Below are positions 1 to 12,849 of a DNA stretch of 64,000 nt, in pieces. Source of the DNA: Voacanga thouarsii. Lineage: Eukaryota; Streptophyta; Magnoliopsida; Gentianales; Apocynaceae. The translations under genes were made by a program, and so were the position numbers. The notes under the pieces are model-generated. The model was not told where the DNA came from. It saw nothing but the letters and a program-made list of their open reading frames with translations, and did not search any database. Each line of letters starts with the position of its first letter. Position 1 is the first letter of the stretch. The stretch is from positions 1,364,001 through 1,428,000 of the forward strand of contig JANUWF010001224.1 in the NCBI GenBank assembly GCA_026120185.1, written 5' to 3'.

Positions 1-1009
1 CTTAGGCATGAAGGCCAATCTAAAGAAGGGGAAATGAGGATAAAGATACAACACACGCCTCCATGGGTGAAGCTTCTTTTCAAGAGACTTCAAGGTGCAT
101 TTCAAGATTCCAAACCAAGGATGAAGAAGATTGTCAAGAAATGGAGGATTAAATAAGGGCTAAGAAGATCAAAACTTGGACAACAATTGGTATGGAGGGC
201 AAAAAAAGCACAAGAGGGGCTAAAAAGATAAGAAAAGCTGGCAGTGAGGAGAACAGAACACACCTAGTGCCAAGCCCACCCAAGCACCTAGTGCCAGGTC
301 ATCACCAATTTCTGTTTCCAAAACACACCTGGCGCCAGGTCCACCCAAGCACCCGATGCTAAGTCATTTCGGGCATGACCTAATTTTGCTGATTTTTCTT
401 GTTTTGTTTTATTTTGTTCCTAATATAATTTTCACTTGTAATAGGTATATTTTGGACTTATTTAGGAGATGAAAGGTTGAGATTAATCTCTCATTTGCTA
501 GGTTTAGTTTGTTAGCTTTATATATTTTAGACTTATTTTAGACTTGTAATAGGTATCATTTGCTAGATTAATCTTTTGTAACAGTCAAACTTTTGAGACT
601 TAGAATATTTTTGGTAGAGAAACTAAATTCTCTCTAGAGAAGAGAGTGTGTAAGGGGTGATTCTTATTACAAGACCAAATCAAAAAGCTTAGTCCCACCT
701 TTAATTCAATGTCTCTAAACTTCAAAGGGATAATCTAAATCTTTTTCTCTATTCTTGGGTGATAGTATTTCTCTAGTGTTCTTGATAGGTTAAGTTTTTC
801 GGTGCCTTCAAATTCCATCTTTTTGTTGTAATCTCTTGATAGATTAGAGTATTCAAGTGTTTTGAAGTAGGCTAGATTCACCAAATCGCAATGGGTTAAT
901 TGCATTTACATTTAGTTCATTATGTGTGTGAATTTGGATGGGAGATGGGTGATCAACTCTAGGGTTATTGTACTTCAAAAATTAAGAAGCTTTTGCATTT
1001 ACCATATCA
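1..1009 (+). repeat. Left LTR of the TGATAA element (5' truncated by window)
   Basis: The stretch is collinear with 6845-7755: shared blocks include the motif GAAGGCCAATCTAAAGAAGG near the start, the run around GTGTGTAAGGGGTGATTCT and the end in ATATCA, immediately followed by a primer-binding site. About 50 bp of its 5' end should lie before base 1. It nevertheless measures longer than the right copy because it has extra repeats of a GC-rich palindromic motif (261-345) and a partial internal duplication near 530-570. Confidence 0.85.
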
Positions 1010-1012
1010 AAG

Positions 1013-1024
1013 TGGTATCAAAGC
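1013..1024 (+). other. Primer-binding site, tRNA-Met type
   Basis: TGGTATCAAAGC begins three bases after the left LTR and differs by one base from the usual plant initiator-Met primer-binding site TGGTATCAGAGC. This fixes the LTR end and the plus orientation. Confidence 0.8.
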
Positions 1025-1802
1025 AAGATTGTACTAATTTTAATCAATATAATTTTCTTTGGGCAAGGTACAATTTTGCTTCAAGAACTTGTTAAAATTT
1101 CCATATTTTCGCCACTTATTTTTAGGGTATTTTTGAATTCCTAGAACTCAATATTGTGCCATGAACTTGATGTGAAATTGAACTTACATGTTAGGTTTCT
1201 GATTGGATAGCTATTTGAGGATTAAAATTGCAGAAAATTTGAAGTTCTTTAAGTTGATTGGCTGCACAAAATTTTGCTAAAAAAGAATCCCGTAACTTAT
1301 TTTTATGCTAAATTTGTAAGCTATAAAACTCATGTGTTTTTACTTTTACTAGTTGAGAAATTATTCCTTGGTAATAGTATAATCATTGGGGATTAATTTT
1401 TCTTGTGATTTTTGAGTTTCTGGATTGTTACAAGTGTGAAAATTTTGAAACCCCTTAAGTTACAAGGTGCATACAAGGTGTTTGATATATTGCATCAATG
1501 ACTTATATTGCTCATACATGACTATCTCAAGCTTCCATTCATGAATTATATTATCTCCTAGCATAGTAAATTATTCTTAGTGAGGTAAATCTTTCTTATA
1601 GCTACTAGAAAGTTTGTTTCCCTTTGAATTAGTCGTGAAATTGGGAAGCACTTGAGTGGATTGAAGGTGAGCTTGTTGTAAAAGCCAAAGAAGAAAGTAA
1701 ACATGAGAGTTGAGTGACATTAATTAAGTGCTAAACACGTAAAGAAGTGAAGTGAGGAACTTTTCTTGTGTGTTTTTCTACTCAAAATTGCTCTTTACAA
1801 AA
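1025..1802 (+). other. Untranslated leader of the composite element
   Basis: AT-rich sequence without a convincing reading frame between the primer-binding site and the first gag ATG at 1803. No second LTR, tRNA or recognisable domain is seen in it. Confidence 0.5.
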
Positions 1803-2468
1803 ATGGCTGATGAGAGTTCATATGATTCATCTTCTATTAGTGCTCAAGGTAAAGTAAGTAATTTATATGAAATATCATGCTCAAGTAGAGGAGAATGTGA
1901 TAGCTATAATGAGGAAGAAAGGGACTATGAAGAATGTGAAAATAATTGTGAATTGTTGAATGATTGTGATGAAGAGAAAAGTACAAGTGGAGATAGAAAT
2001 AGTATATATGAAAAGGGAAGAATTGGGCGGATCGATTATAAGAGTGATGGAACTTTTGTGGGATGACTTCCAAAAAGAACAAATGGTAGATTGCAAAATT
2101 ATTCAAATAATAGAGTGCAAAGAAAGAGAGAGTTTCTGCAAAAGAATGAGTATGATTGTTCTAATTGTTGGGGGAAAGGCCATTATTTTTACAATTGTCC
2201 TAATGAACCACAATAGAGGAAGGATAAGTTGCAAGGTAGTAAAAATTCCATCAATAGACACACCAAAGCTACTTCTCCTAACAAATTAACACATAAGAGA
2301 TTTTATGGGGCACAAGGTGATAAACGAAGGCATGCAAAGGTTGAAAAACAAGTTCTAGAGGTTGAGAAGCAACCCCAAAAGAGAGTAGACCCAAAGCAAA
2401 CCACTTATGCCAACCATCCACTTAATCAATCAAGAGATGTACGAAAAGAGAAACTTAGAGGGGTTGGA
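1803..2468 (+). pseudogene. Gag-like reading frame with CCHC zinc knuckle, broken
   Basis: From ATG 1803 one frame continues through 2468 interrupted only by TGA at 2064-2066 and a TAG near 2214. The first 88 codons are acidic and Ser/Glu/Asp-rich. Positions 2157-2198 encode C-x2-C-x4-H-x4-C, a nucleocapsid knuckle that binds RNA during packaging. The tail is very basic, as gag tails often are. No capsid homology region and no protease D-[ST]-G motif are visible, so the gag is short or internally deleted. The frame then flows without a shift into copia integrase sequence at about 2470, which is unexpected. Assignment to gag rests on the knuckle and its place after the PBS. Confidence 0.6.
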
Positions 2469-5014
2469 ATAGGTAGTAAAGGAGGAATAGTAGTTAATGG
2501 TTTATATGTTCTAGACTTGAATAATCTAATTCTTAATATAAACAATAAGAAACCTAAAATAGATAACTCTAACACCTCTTACTTATGGCATTATCGTTTA
2601 GGCTATGTAAATGAAAATCGTGTTTCTAAATTACACAAGCTTGGTGACTTAGGGTCATTTGATTATGAATCATATGGCACATGCGAGTCTTGTTTACTAG
2701 GTAAAATAGCTAAAACTCATTTTTCAGGAAAAGGAGAATGGGCCAAGGAGTTATTAAAACTCATACATTCTGATGTATGTGGCCCAATGTCAATACAAGT
2801 AAGAAGAGGTTATAACTATTTCATAACCTTTATCGATGATTTCTCAAAATACAGGTATTTGTATTTAATAAGATACAAATTTGAGGCCTTTGAAAAGTTC
2901 AAAGACTTCAAGAATGAAATAGAGAAATAACTTAGCAAAAGTATTAAGATTCTAAGATCTGATCGAGGAGGAGAATACTTGAGTCAAGAGTTTCTCAGTT
3001 ATCTTAGAAATAATAGGATATTATCTCAATGGACTCCACCACATACACCTCAACATAATGGTGTATCTGAGAGAAGGAATCGAACCCTTCTAGACATGGC
3101 ACAGATCATGATGGCTACCGCAGACCTACCAAAATCATTTTGGGGGTATGCACTAGAGACTTCTGTTTATATACTAAACAGAGTTCTGACAAAATCGGTT
3201 GATTCTACTCCATTTGAGATGTTCTTTGGTAAGAAACCAAAGTTATCTCACTTGCGAGTATGGGGTTGTTCTGCCTTTGTTAAAAGGCCACAGTCAGACA
3301 AACTTGATAGTAAGTCTTTCGGATATTACTTTATCTCCCTTTCGAAAATAAAGTGTTTGTTTCACAGCATGCTGTCTTCTTCGAGAAAAAGCACATGCTC
3401 AAAGGGGACAGTGGGAGTAAAATTGAACTTAGTGAAGTTCAAGAAGATCAAATAAACAAGGATCAACCTCCTGATTCCATATCTATTAAGAGAATAGATG
3501 AACCTTCTATTACACAAGAACTTCGTAGGTCTAGTAGGATACGTATGACACCTGAGAGATATGGATTTCTCATTAGTGACCACAATGACGTATTGCTCAT
3601 AGATGAAGATGAGCCTACTACCTACAAGGATGTTCTAAATAGTTCAGAATCTGGTAAATGGCTTGAGATCATGAGGTTAGAGATGGATTCCATGTACGGC
3701 AACCAAGTATGGACTTTGGTTGATCCACCTAAAGGAATTAAACCTATTGGGTAAAAATAGATTTTCAAGAAGAAAACGGACATGGATAGTAACTTAGTTA
3801 CCTATAAAGCACGTCTAGTGGCGAAGGGTTATCGTCAACAACATGGTATTGACTATGACGAAACCTTCTCGCTAGTAGCCATGTTAAAATCCATCAGGAT
3901 ACTTCTAGCCATTGCTACTCATTATGATTATGAGATTTGGCAAATAAATGTGAAAACAGTTTTTCTAAATGAAAATCTGACTGAGGAAGTGTATATGACA
4001 CAACCGAGGGTTTCACATCTGGTGATAGCACAAAGGTGTGTAAGCTGCAAAGGTCCATTTATGGACTTAAGCAAGCTTCTAGAAGTTGGAACATCCGTTT
4101 TGATAAAACAATCAAAGAGTTTGGTTTCATTCAAAACATGGATGAGCCTTGTGTATACAAAAAGGTTAGTGGGAGCACAATCGTTTTCTTATTGCTTTAT
4201 CTAGATGACATATTGCTAATAGGAAACGATATACCTGTCTTGCAAACGGTTAAAGTGTGGTTGTCCAAACAATTCTCCATGAAAGACCTTGGAGAAATAA
4301 TCTATATTCTTGGAATAAAGATTTATAGAGATAGATCCAAAAGGTTGTTAGGTCTTTCATAGTCTACATACATAGATAAAGTGCTAAAGAGGTTTAGTAT
4401 GGATAAATCCAAAAAGGGATTCTTACCCATGTCACATAGTGTAAGCCTTTCAAAATCGATATCTCACAAGACACAAGTTGGAAGGGATCACATGAGTAAG
4501 ATTCCATATGCTTCAACAGTTGGATTTATCATGTACTCTATGATATGTACAAGGCCCGATATATCTTGTACTCTCAGTTTGACGAGCAAATACCAATCTG
4601 ACCCTGGTGAGGGTCATTGGGCGGCTGTAAAGAACATCCTTAAGTACTTGCGAAGGACTAAGGATGTGTTCTTAGTATATAGAAAAGATGATTTGAAAAT
4701 AAACGGGTATACTGATACCAGTTTTCAATCTGACAAAGATGATTTCAAATCACAATCCGACTACGTGTTTACGTTGTGCGGAGGGGCAATAAGTTGGAAG
4801 AGTTCCAAACAAGAGACTATTGCCGACTTTATGACAGAAGCTGAGTACATGGCCGCATCTGAAGCAGCTAAGGAAATAAATATAGAGAAAGTTTCCACGG
4901 ATGAGAACATAGTTGACCCGCTTACAAAAGCACTATCCCAAAAGAAACATATAGGTATGTTGAGTCATTCGGTATTAGATACATTAATGATTGACTCTAG
5001 TACAAGTAAGAGTT
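2469..5014 (+). pseudogene. Ty1/copia pol remnant: integrase, reverse transcriptase, RNase H
   Basis: Domains run in copia order. GAG-pre-integrase: a WH...LG pattern whose second His is replaced by Tyr, and CESC at about 2680-2700. Integrase core: HSDVCGPMS, then FIDDFSKY, then HNGVSERRN. Reverse transcriptase: YKARLVAKGY, RSIYGLKQAS and the active site YLDDIL at 4198-4215. RNase H: begins with a TDTSFQSD-like block and ends with NIVDPLTKAL. Breaks: in-frame TAA at 2928, a frameshift near 3330-3350, stops at 3752-3760, another shift near 4010-4040 and TAG at 4360. About 60 codons of RNase H are missing near 4875, where AAKE joins directly to the C-terminal part. No protease precedes it. Its 3' LTR follows at 5015. 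Confidence 0.9.
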
Positions 5015-6760
5015 TGTTAGTGTTATGTCCTAGAGACAATCACTTATATATTATATATGATACATTTTATTTTAATAAAAATGCACTATTTATCTTACAG
5101 TTTTTTTTTTTAATTACTTGTGTAATAAAACTATTAGATAAAGTCCCTAGTATAACACTGTGTTAAAGAAATCATGATATGAGATTCCTACTACGCTGTA
5201 TAGTATTAGTACTTAAATATTCCTTAGTCATAGTATTAATGAGACTGGACATCATTAATGCGTTAAGACTAGCATGTGTTAGACTTCCTGATTTGATTAG
5301 GCGGTGGTTCTCATATCCGTGAGTATTGAGATACTCAAAGTTAACACGTGGATGCTTATTAATGGAACAAGTTCATTAGATGACCTAGCTATGAGATAAT
5401 CACATGGACAACTATTTAGTGCCAGTGATATAATCTCAATATAGCAAACGTGCAAGTATTCTTAGACTTGAGATCTCTAAGGTACTTTGTTTGCTGAGCA
5501 TTGTGCTTTGATTCCAATCTCTGGAGCCAGATTAAGGGCCGTCTATGGGATGGATATTAAGTACATTGTGAGATGAACGAAAGTAGTTGAGATGGTCAAT
5601 AAAGGAGTCACCACTCCTAATAGTAAGGGTGAATATCTCACGGCCACTTGTAGGAATTACTACTCGAGAAGTCCTCGGCCAAGGCAACTGTGTATTGAAA
5701 ATAGTTTCAATTGATACACATCTAGAGTAGTGGGTTCCTAGTACAAGTACTATTATATTCAGGCCAGAATTAATATATTCTGGAGGGAGATAGCACTAAT
5801 TTCGTACTCCAACCGAATAAGATATGGTATGGTGAAAAGAGTTAATTGCACTGTAGTTTGTTATTGAATGATTCATGTCAAGCCACTTGACTTCCTGGAC
5901 TCTTGGGTGGTCATGATATGTTGTTAGATACCACTCATGATATAAGAATATAGGTTTATTAATTGATGAATTAACAAACCAATCCTGATTAGAATTGATG
6001 TGATTAATTCTAATTAATTACGAATTATTAATCTCAAAGACGTTTGGATTAATTCATATTCGCTACCAATTGATTGGAAAACCTAATAGGTCACACACAA
6101 TAGAGGATTATATACTCAAGATATTATTTGATAATATAGTGGGGTTAATTGCGAGAAAGAGAAGTTATTGTGGACAAATTATAATTAGTTATAATTTATG
6201 GTCCAAATTGTAATTGTGAGAATTTAATATTTCCAATTACAATTAGGAAATTCTAATTGTTTTAGAATCCTAAGTTGGAATATTTTTCCAATAGATTTTT
6301 GTGTAAGATATAGATGAGACACAGGAAACCCTAGCTGGGGGTGATTAACGAAAAACTACTCCAAACCCTAGAGGATACACGATTCTTTTCTCTTCTCTCT
6401 CTCTCTCTCTCTCGTTATTCTTGAACAAAACCCTAGCCGCCATTATTGTTTCTGCTAGCACAAAACATCTTGGTGCTTGAATGTGATCCTCCGTGTGGAT
6501 TTCTATTAGAGATAATCACACACTGTGATTATAGTGGTTGGGAGTTCAACTCTTGTGGTGTTTAATCAAGAGGATTGCTAGATTGCGCCTCGACTCTAAG
6601 AAGGAAAAATTTTGCTTTCCACACGCTCAAAGAAAGGCAAAAAGTTGTTACATTTGATCTCTTTATGTTTTGTTTTCCACACATATGTGGATCTTGGGTT
6701 GGTATCTCATTCTTATTTTTCTGCTGTGCCATATGTGATATGCGTGAGAGATACCCAACA
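5015..6760 (+). repeat. Copia LTR (3' LTR of the pol remnant)
   Basis: It starts TGTTAGTGTTATGTCCTAG right after a purine-rich AAGTAAGAG tract and ends ATACCCAACA. The interior matches the reverse complement of 33419-35199 over long stretches (for example blocks around 5580-5760 against 34500-34640) and shares its opening pattern with the reverse complement of 40776. A CT microsatellite lies at about 6390-6413. The matching 5' LTR is absent upstream, where instead the TGATAA element's LTR and gag are found. Confidence 0.8.
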
Positions 6761-6790
6761 TAAAATTCCTTGTTTGAATTTTTGTATAGG

Positions 6791-7755
6791 TGATAATTCA
6801 AGGACGAATAATCACAAAGAAGGGAGAAATGATAGGAATCGTCCCAGGCATGAAGGCCAATCTAAAGAAGGGGGAAGAAAGACAAAGACATAATGTATGC
6901 CTCCATAGGTGAAGCTCATTTTCAAGAGACTTCAAGGTACATTTCAAGATTCCAAGACAAGGATGAAGAACGTTGTTAAGCAATGGAGAATTAAAAAAGA
7001 GTTAAGTAGATCAAAGTTTGGACAACAATTGGTATGGAGGGCCAAAGGAGCACAAAAGGGGACTGAAAAGACAAGAAAAGCTGACTGTGAGCAGAACAGA
7101 ACATACCTGGCTCCAGGCCCATCCAAGCACCTGGCGCCAGGTCACTTCGGATACAGCCCAATTTTGTTGATTTTTCTTATTTTGCTTTATTTTGTTCCTA
7201 ATTTAATTTTCGCGACTTTTGACTTATAATAGGTATATTTTGGACTTACTTAGGTTATGAATGGCTGAGATTAATCTCCCATTTGTTAGGTTTAGTTTGT
7301 TATCTTTATATACGCCTCCTTACTCTTGTAATAGTCAGACTTTTGAAACTTGGAATATTTTTGGTAGAGAAACCAAATTCTCTGTAGAAGAGTGTGTAAG
7401 GGGTGATTCTCATTTCAAGATCAAATCAAATGGCTTAGTCCTACCTTTGATTCAATATCTCTATACTTCCAAGGGATATTCTAAATCTCTTTCTCTATTC
7501 TTGGGTACTAGTATTTCTCTAGTTTTCTTGATAGGTTGAGTTTTTGGGTGCCTTCAAATCTCATCTCTTTGTTCTAATCTCTTGATAGATTATGATATTT
7601 AGGTGTTTTGAAGCAGGCTAGATTCACCAAATCTTATTGGGTTAATTGCATTTGTATTTAGTTCATTATGTGTGTGAATTTGGTAGGGAATTGAGTTACC
7701 AAATCTAGGGTTATTGTTCTTAAAAAATCAAGAGACTTCTACATTTACCTTATCA
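6791..7755 (+). repeat. Right LTR of the TGATAA element
   Basis: Begins TGATAATTCA and ends CCTTATCA, collinear with 1-1009. Between it and the copia LTR there are only 30 bp (6761-6790) of internal sequence, ending in TTTGTATAGG. It carries one pair of GC-rich palindromic blocks (7105-7142) where the left LTR has two pairs. Confidence 0.85.
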
Positions 7756-9050
7756 TTGTATAATCCACAAGGAATTGTTTATCATGAAACCAGATTATGT
7801 ACTTAAAATCCAACTTTCAACTAAGTAAGAATATACCTAAACCACTCAGAAGGTCATTTTCTTTTAAACGCACAAAACAAGTCAAAAGGTACAGTGTAGC
7901 TATAAGAAATAAGCTCTACTAAGTTAAAGTGCAGTAGAAGTTTAACAAATTTTGAGCTCTATAATAATGAAATTATTATCACTTTTGTAAAAGGAAGAGA
8001 GATTTTATGTTCATCAAAAAAAATTCCAGAAATGAATCAAAATGAACAGGGAATAACAACAATTGTAATATAGTCAAGCCCGCATTAACATCTAAACTAT
8101 AGAAGACAAAACAATGGTAGAAGAAAAAATTCTAATACAAAACTGCAGAATCATACCATATCTTACCATAAAATTACACAAGTGCATCAACATCTAAACT
8201 ACAGTCAATTTCATCTAATATAGCCAAATCTGCACCTGAAACATCTAATGGATACAACATTCAGTGCCAAACACCATCTGCATCCTTTTCGTAGCACCAT
8301 AAAAATTTAAAGACTGACTAATTCTAATAAAAGCACCCCAGCACATCACTACTCAATATTACAAAGACTATTCCACTAAGAATGTGAAAAAAAGCACCCC
8401 ATCATATCACTACTCAGCATTTGGTATTTCTCATTTTCAGCATTTCAAAGTTCCAAAGATGAAAATCTTACTAAGTATTTTCAGCATCACTACTCAGCAT
8501 TTGCACAGTTAAGCATATTCAATACATTAGTTCGATTGAAAATATTGTTCTTGTTCTTATTCAGGAAAAGACATAAAAGTTCCACGCTATGTACACCTTT
8601 ACTAACCAAAAGAGACTAAAGTGTGTAACTCTCTTTAGAACTCCTTTTGTAACTATATGTGATTGAAGTGAGTGACTCTTTTTACCTTTTCAACAAAAGA
8701 GCAAATAATCATAAAGTACTATTTTGAAAAACCACAGCTAATTCTAGATTAACTGAATTAAAAGATACATATGGAAAGCTAAACATAATTGGTCACACAC
8801 TTATGTTAATAGATCATTTCATCTTTCTTCTTACTTCTCTACCTATGATGGCAAATAGGAACAAAGGCTTGTACACTATTTGATGTGCATAAAAAAGAGA
8901 CAGAAATTTTCAATAGACTCACAAGTACCAGATCAAACTATACATATCAAAAACAAGGAAGGACCTTCAAATGGCCACATAGCATAATTTCTCCCCACTA
9001 GCTAGTTCTCCTAACTTTAGCACCTTAATCACATAAGCAGATTGTCATCC
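7756..9050. other. Flanking AT-rich DNA, no gene seen
   Basis: Low-GC sequence with A-rich runs, no long reading frame and no similarity to the neighbouring LTRs. A short phrase containing TCACTACTCAG recurs three times at about 8345-8500. It may be intron or intergenic host DNA, continuous with 21403 onward before the insertion at 9056. Confidence 0.4.
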
Positions 9051-9055
9051 TCTAG

Positions 9056-12000
9056 TATAATATCTCGTATTTTTATCTTCGATTGGCTACTATTTGTAAT
9101 AGGATGAGAATTTGTATCAATGGCTAGAACAAAAGGTGACCAGTGTAACGAGACGAATATTTTGGTATCAAAATATCTTGTCGGGACTTAGATATAATTT
9201 TTGGATTTGTTCTACCCGTACCCTAAATCTTTAAAAGGCTACTGTTATTAATAAAATAAAAATTTGAGGGTACACTGGGAAGAGAAATGGACTAGTGCGA
9301 TGAAACACATGTTTTGGGGTAAATTATGCTATCCGGGTTGCCGGGGGCATTTTTATCATTTTAACCACGCCTACAACTTTGAACTCAAATTTGACCAAAT
9401 AGATGAGGAATTGAAGAATTCAAGTATTGCCAATGGATTCAGTATAATTTTTTAAGTTGAATGGTGAAGTAAAATATTTTTTTATTCCAGACCCGATTTT
9501 GGTCATTTCTGAGAAAAATTAAAAATACGGGTAAAACTTGGATGTGTGGCGCTATGTGATTGGTGGATAGGGACATGTGTCACGTTATGAGATATTGTAT
9601 GAGATTTCATACAAGATAAAGCTTATCAAATAAGTTTTACAAAATAAATAAAAAATAGGTGGATGAATGAAATTGCGACACGTGAGGGATAGCTCACAAT
9701 TTGTGACCAAATGGTCACCAATTTGAACCATGTATAGTGGTGGAGGAATTAAATTTCAGCAAGGAAATTTGTCCATAAAGAGGACAGAAAGAAAAGGATA
9801 GATAAAATTGAGGAAAATTGGAAAAGGAGAAAGAAAAAAAGAAATGTGTGTGTTCTTGGAGCAAAACCAAGCTAAGAGATCCCTCATACAAGGTAAAAGT
9901 CTATGCTTCAAGAATTAAAGTCATAGATCTCATTACTATGATTATTTTGGTATGAGTTTTAACATGAAAACATGGTTTTCATGTTTTGATTTTAGATCAA
10001 AAGTTAGGATTTGTGAACTTTGTGTATGAACCTTGTGTATGCTTAAATGTGCTGGCTGCCTAGAAGGTTTATGGATAATGTTTTGTGTGAGGAAGAACTA
10101 AATATGCGTGGTAGTTTGAAGGATTGCTTTTGGTTGATGAGATGATGACCAAAGTAGAATGAAAATGGAAGTTACTTAGTTGGAAAAATGAATTATACTA
10201 GCTTTTGATTAGAAGAAGTGAATTTGTGTTGAATAAGCATGACTCTTGTGAGCTATTGAAATCTATAAATCACATAATTAAAAATGATTTGGAGGAAAAT
10301 TTAATGATTAATGATTCCAATGTGTTAAAGGCGAAAGGAGAACAATGGAAAGCATGAATAGAGGAATTGAAACAAAACTATTGGGGCTGTTTTTTTTCCC
10401 AGTAGCGTGTCATGGGAACCAAAACTCTAAAAAAAAAAAGCTTATGCATAATTAAAGTTAAGAGTCTTATGGTCGTTTTGGTATATCATGGAGCCAAATC
10501 GAACTTATGGATTGAAAGTTATGTGCAAAACAAAATCGTGTGTCCAGCAGTGGAATTCCAGAAAAATGAGTCCGAAAATGATGAACTTAAGGATGATTAA
10601 TTGTGTGATTTTTGAATGAAATGAATGCAAAATATGAAGTGAATCCCATATATATAAAGGGAAAAAGGATGTGGAAAAAGAAAAATGAAATAATCGATCA
10701 AACGATGAAAAAATGACGTGAACGAAAGTTGAACGTTTTCCTTAACTATTAGCTAACCATAGTTCCATCGGCTAACCATCGGACAAGTTGGCTACACGTC
10801 AAGCACGTCAGCTAACTGTCGGCTATTTTTCGGCCAAACATGATTTGACCTGAAAATGATGTTTGGTATAGGTTTATCGATAAACGGCCAACAGAACGTT
10901 GAAAACGATAGAAATAGTGGTTGAACGGCCGTGAACAGAAAAGTGAATTATGACACGAGGTGGGTCTATTTGATTTCTAAAACCTTTTGAAAGCTACTGT
11001 GCTTCACTTTTTAATGAAATGCTATGTTTTATACCATTTTGGAAATCTCTGAATATGTTTAAGGTTTATCTGAGCAATATTTGTTTTATGCCATTTTAGG
11101 CTTGAATAAACTTTATAATTAGCTTGGAAACATTAATGGATGATTAAAACATGAATTTTGTGAATTTAGTCCTTTTGGATTAAATACTTGGGATTTTTAA
11201 AAAATGATGCTTTTTGGAATCAGGTATTCATAAATTGACCGGAATGCCCTTATTGGAACATTTTATGGAAATGTGTTTGAAAACTTTAAATTTAATCATC
11301 TTTTAGGATTATAATTCTGGATTTCTTGAAATGAGTTCCTTTTGAAATTGGGTATTTAGGAAATGATCCAAATGTCCTTATTGGAATATTTTATGGAAAC
11401 CTTTGGAATTGGGTATTCAGTAATGATCAAAATATCCTTATTAGAACTCTTGTGAACATTTTACAAATTGGGTATGGGTAAAATGACCTAAATGCCCTTG
11501 GAAATAACTTTTGTGATCGAGTACGGGCAAAATGACTCAAATACTCCTGAAACGTGTTTTGATGTATGAACTGAACTCTTTAACCTATTTTGACACTGTT
11601 TTGGAAAATGATCTCTCTTGATGAGATTGATTTTTGAAAAATAACTTTTGATCCTTGAAATTATTTTATTGGCCTAATATGCTTATGGAATGAATTGATT
11701 GGCCCTGTGGAGCCTATGTGAATGTTGATATGACTTGTGAGCCAGTGGGATCAAATTCTAGAAAGTGTTATTTGTCTCAAAAATGTTTTGATTGAAAATC
11801 CTACAAGATCATATAACCCTCTGGCCTGATCAATCAGAACGGGTTGGTAGTGGTGATGTTGAGTATTTAGCGAGGACTTTGATCTTTGTACTAGTCTACA
11901 TTAGAGTTAGACGGCCCTAGTAACCTGGCCTAGTTCTAGAGATTATCTTACTCCGAACGGAGTGATATGACATTGAGACGAGTCATTCTGGCTAGTCAAC

Positions 12001-12847
12001 TAAAGCCTGAAAATTGTCTTGCCTTGTGTGCACTTTGTGATTTAGGTTGTTCACGGGTTAAGCTGGATACTTGGCATTGTTCAAACCCCTTGCTACCTCG
12101 ATGGTGATTGATGTCAGGATTAGGACCCCTAGCTTACAGTAACAAATAAAAGATTATGTGCTACGTGCACTTGTTGATTATAGTATGCTACGATGTACTT
12201 ATTTTCTGGTGACGCATGGATTGAGTACTGGAGGCGGTGGTCTCGGTACAATAATACGTGGCACCAAAGGCAAGGCCTGCGAGACTTGCATACAGACCGA
12301 CCTTCTATTTGAGAAGTTTCTGTGATTTGAAAACTGGGGTAATGATTTGAAATCTGAAATACTGTTTTCGAAAAATAATTGAGTTCTGAATAAACTCTTC
12401 TTTAGAGAGTTTTGAAATTATTTTCAGTGAACAAATGATATGCTATTCCATAAATGTTTTATGTACTCTGTCTTTTTTTCTAAAGTATTAGCACACATGG
12501 GACTCACTTGGTAATTTTTCACTCACACATATCTTTTGTCTTACCCTTTTGTAGGATCTGGAGTTGAGCAAACCTACAGATAGGAGGACGATACTACAGC
12601 GACAGCAGTTTAGGTCCAGATGTTCCCCTTTTAATAATGTACTTTATTACTGATGTTGAATGGAAAATTTTCATAAATGAGATTTTCAATTGTATATATA
12701 TATGACTATTAGTGTGGGATATATGTATGGATCTGGACCTTGTATATTATATTGGTTCTTCGTTATAAAGATCCCTTGTCTTGGTAACTGGATGGGGCGA
12801 CACCCAGTGTTGATCTGCTTCTCTATTATCTTGGTAGGGGTGTTACA
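9056..12847 (+). repeat. Left LTR of the long-LTR chromovirus
   Basis: Collinear with 17630-21397 over its whole length. Its start has decayed to TATAATATCTCG against TGTAATACCCCA in the right copy. A GC-richer block at about 11820-12310 is shared by both copies. It ends GGGGTGTTACA, followed by the primer-binding site. At 3.8 kb it is long for a plant gypsy LTR but in the range reported for the Tekay/Del group. Confidence 0.9.
10649..10658 (+). promoter_or_regulatory. Possible LTR TATA box
   Basis: TATATATAAA followed by GGGAAAAAGG lies within the left LTR; the aligned place in the right LTR reads TATATGAAGGG and has decayed. It is a candidate U3 promoter element only by sequence resemblance. 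Confidence 0.3.
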
Positions 12848-12849
12848 AT

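Larger units (their letters stand above)
1..7755 (+). mobile_element. Composite LTR retrotransposon, 5' end outside window
   Basis: Two long direct repeats (1-1009 and 6791-7755) bracket an internal region with a tRNA-Met type primer-binding site directly after the left repeat, so this is an LTR element. The right LTR has mirrored ends TGATAA and TTATCA. Inside lie a gag-like reading frame with a CCHC knuckle, a decayed copia integrase-RT-RNase H and then a second, unrelated LTR (5015-6760). Two readings fit: a copia element inserted into the TGATAA element and later lost its 5' half, or the two were joined by recombination. The true left end and its target-site duplication lie outside the window, so age and insertion site cannot be judged. 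Confidence 0.75.

Noticed and set aside
6562..6893. Overlapping short frames around the copia LTR end
   Set aside because: They span the junction of two LTRs and have no protein similarity I recognise.
10412..10600. Short LTR reading frame with a counterpart at 18904-19146
   Set aside because: Shared only because the two LTRs are copies; length and frame differ and no domain is visible.
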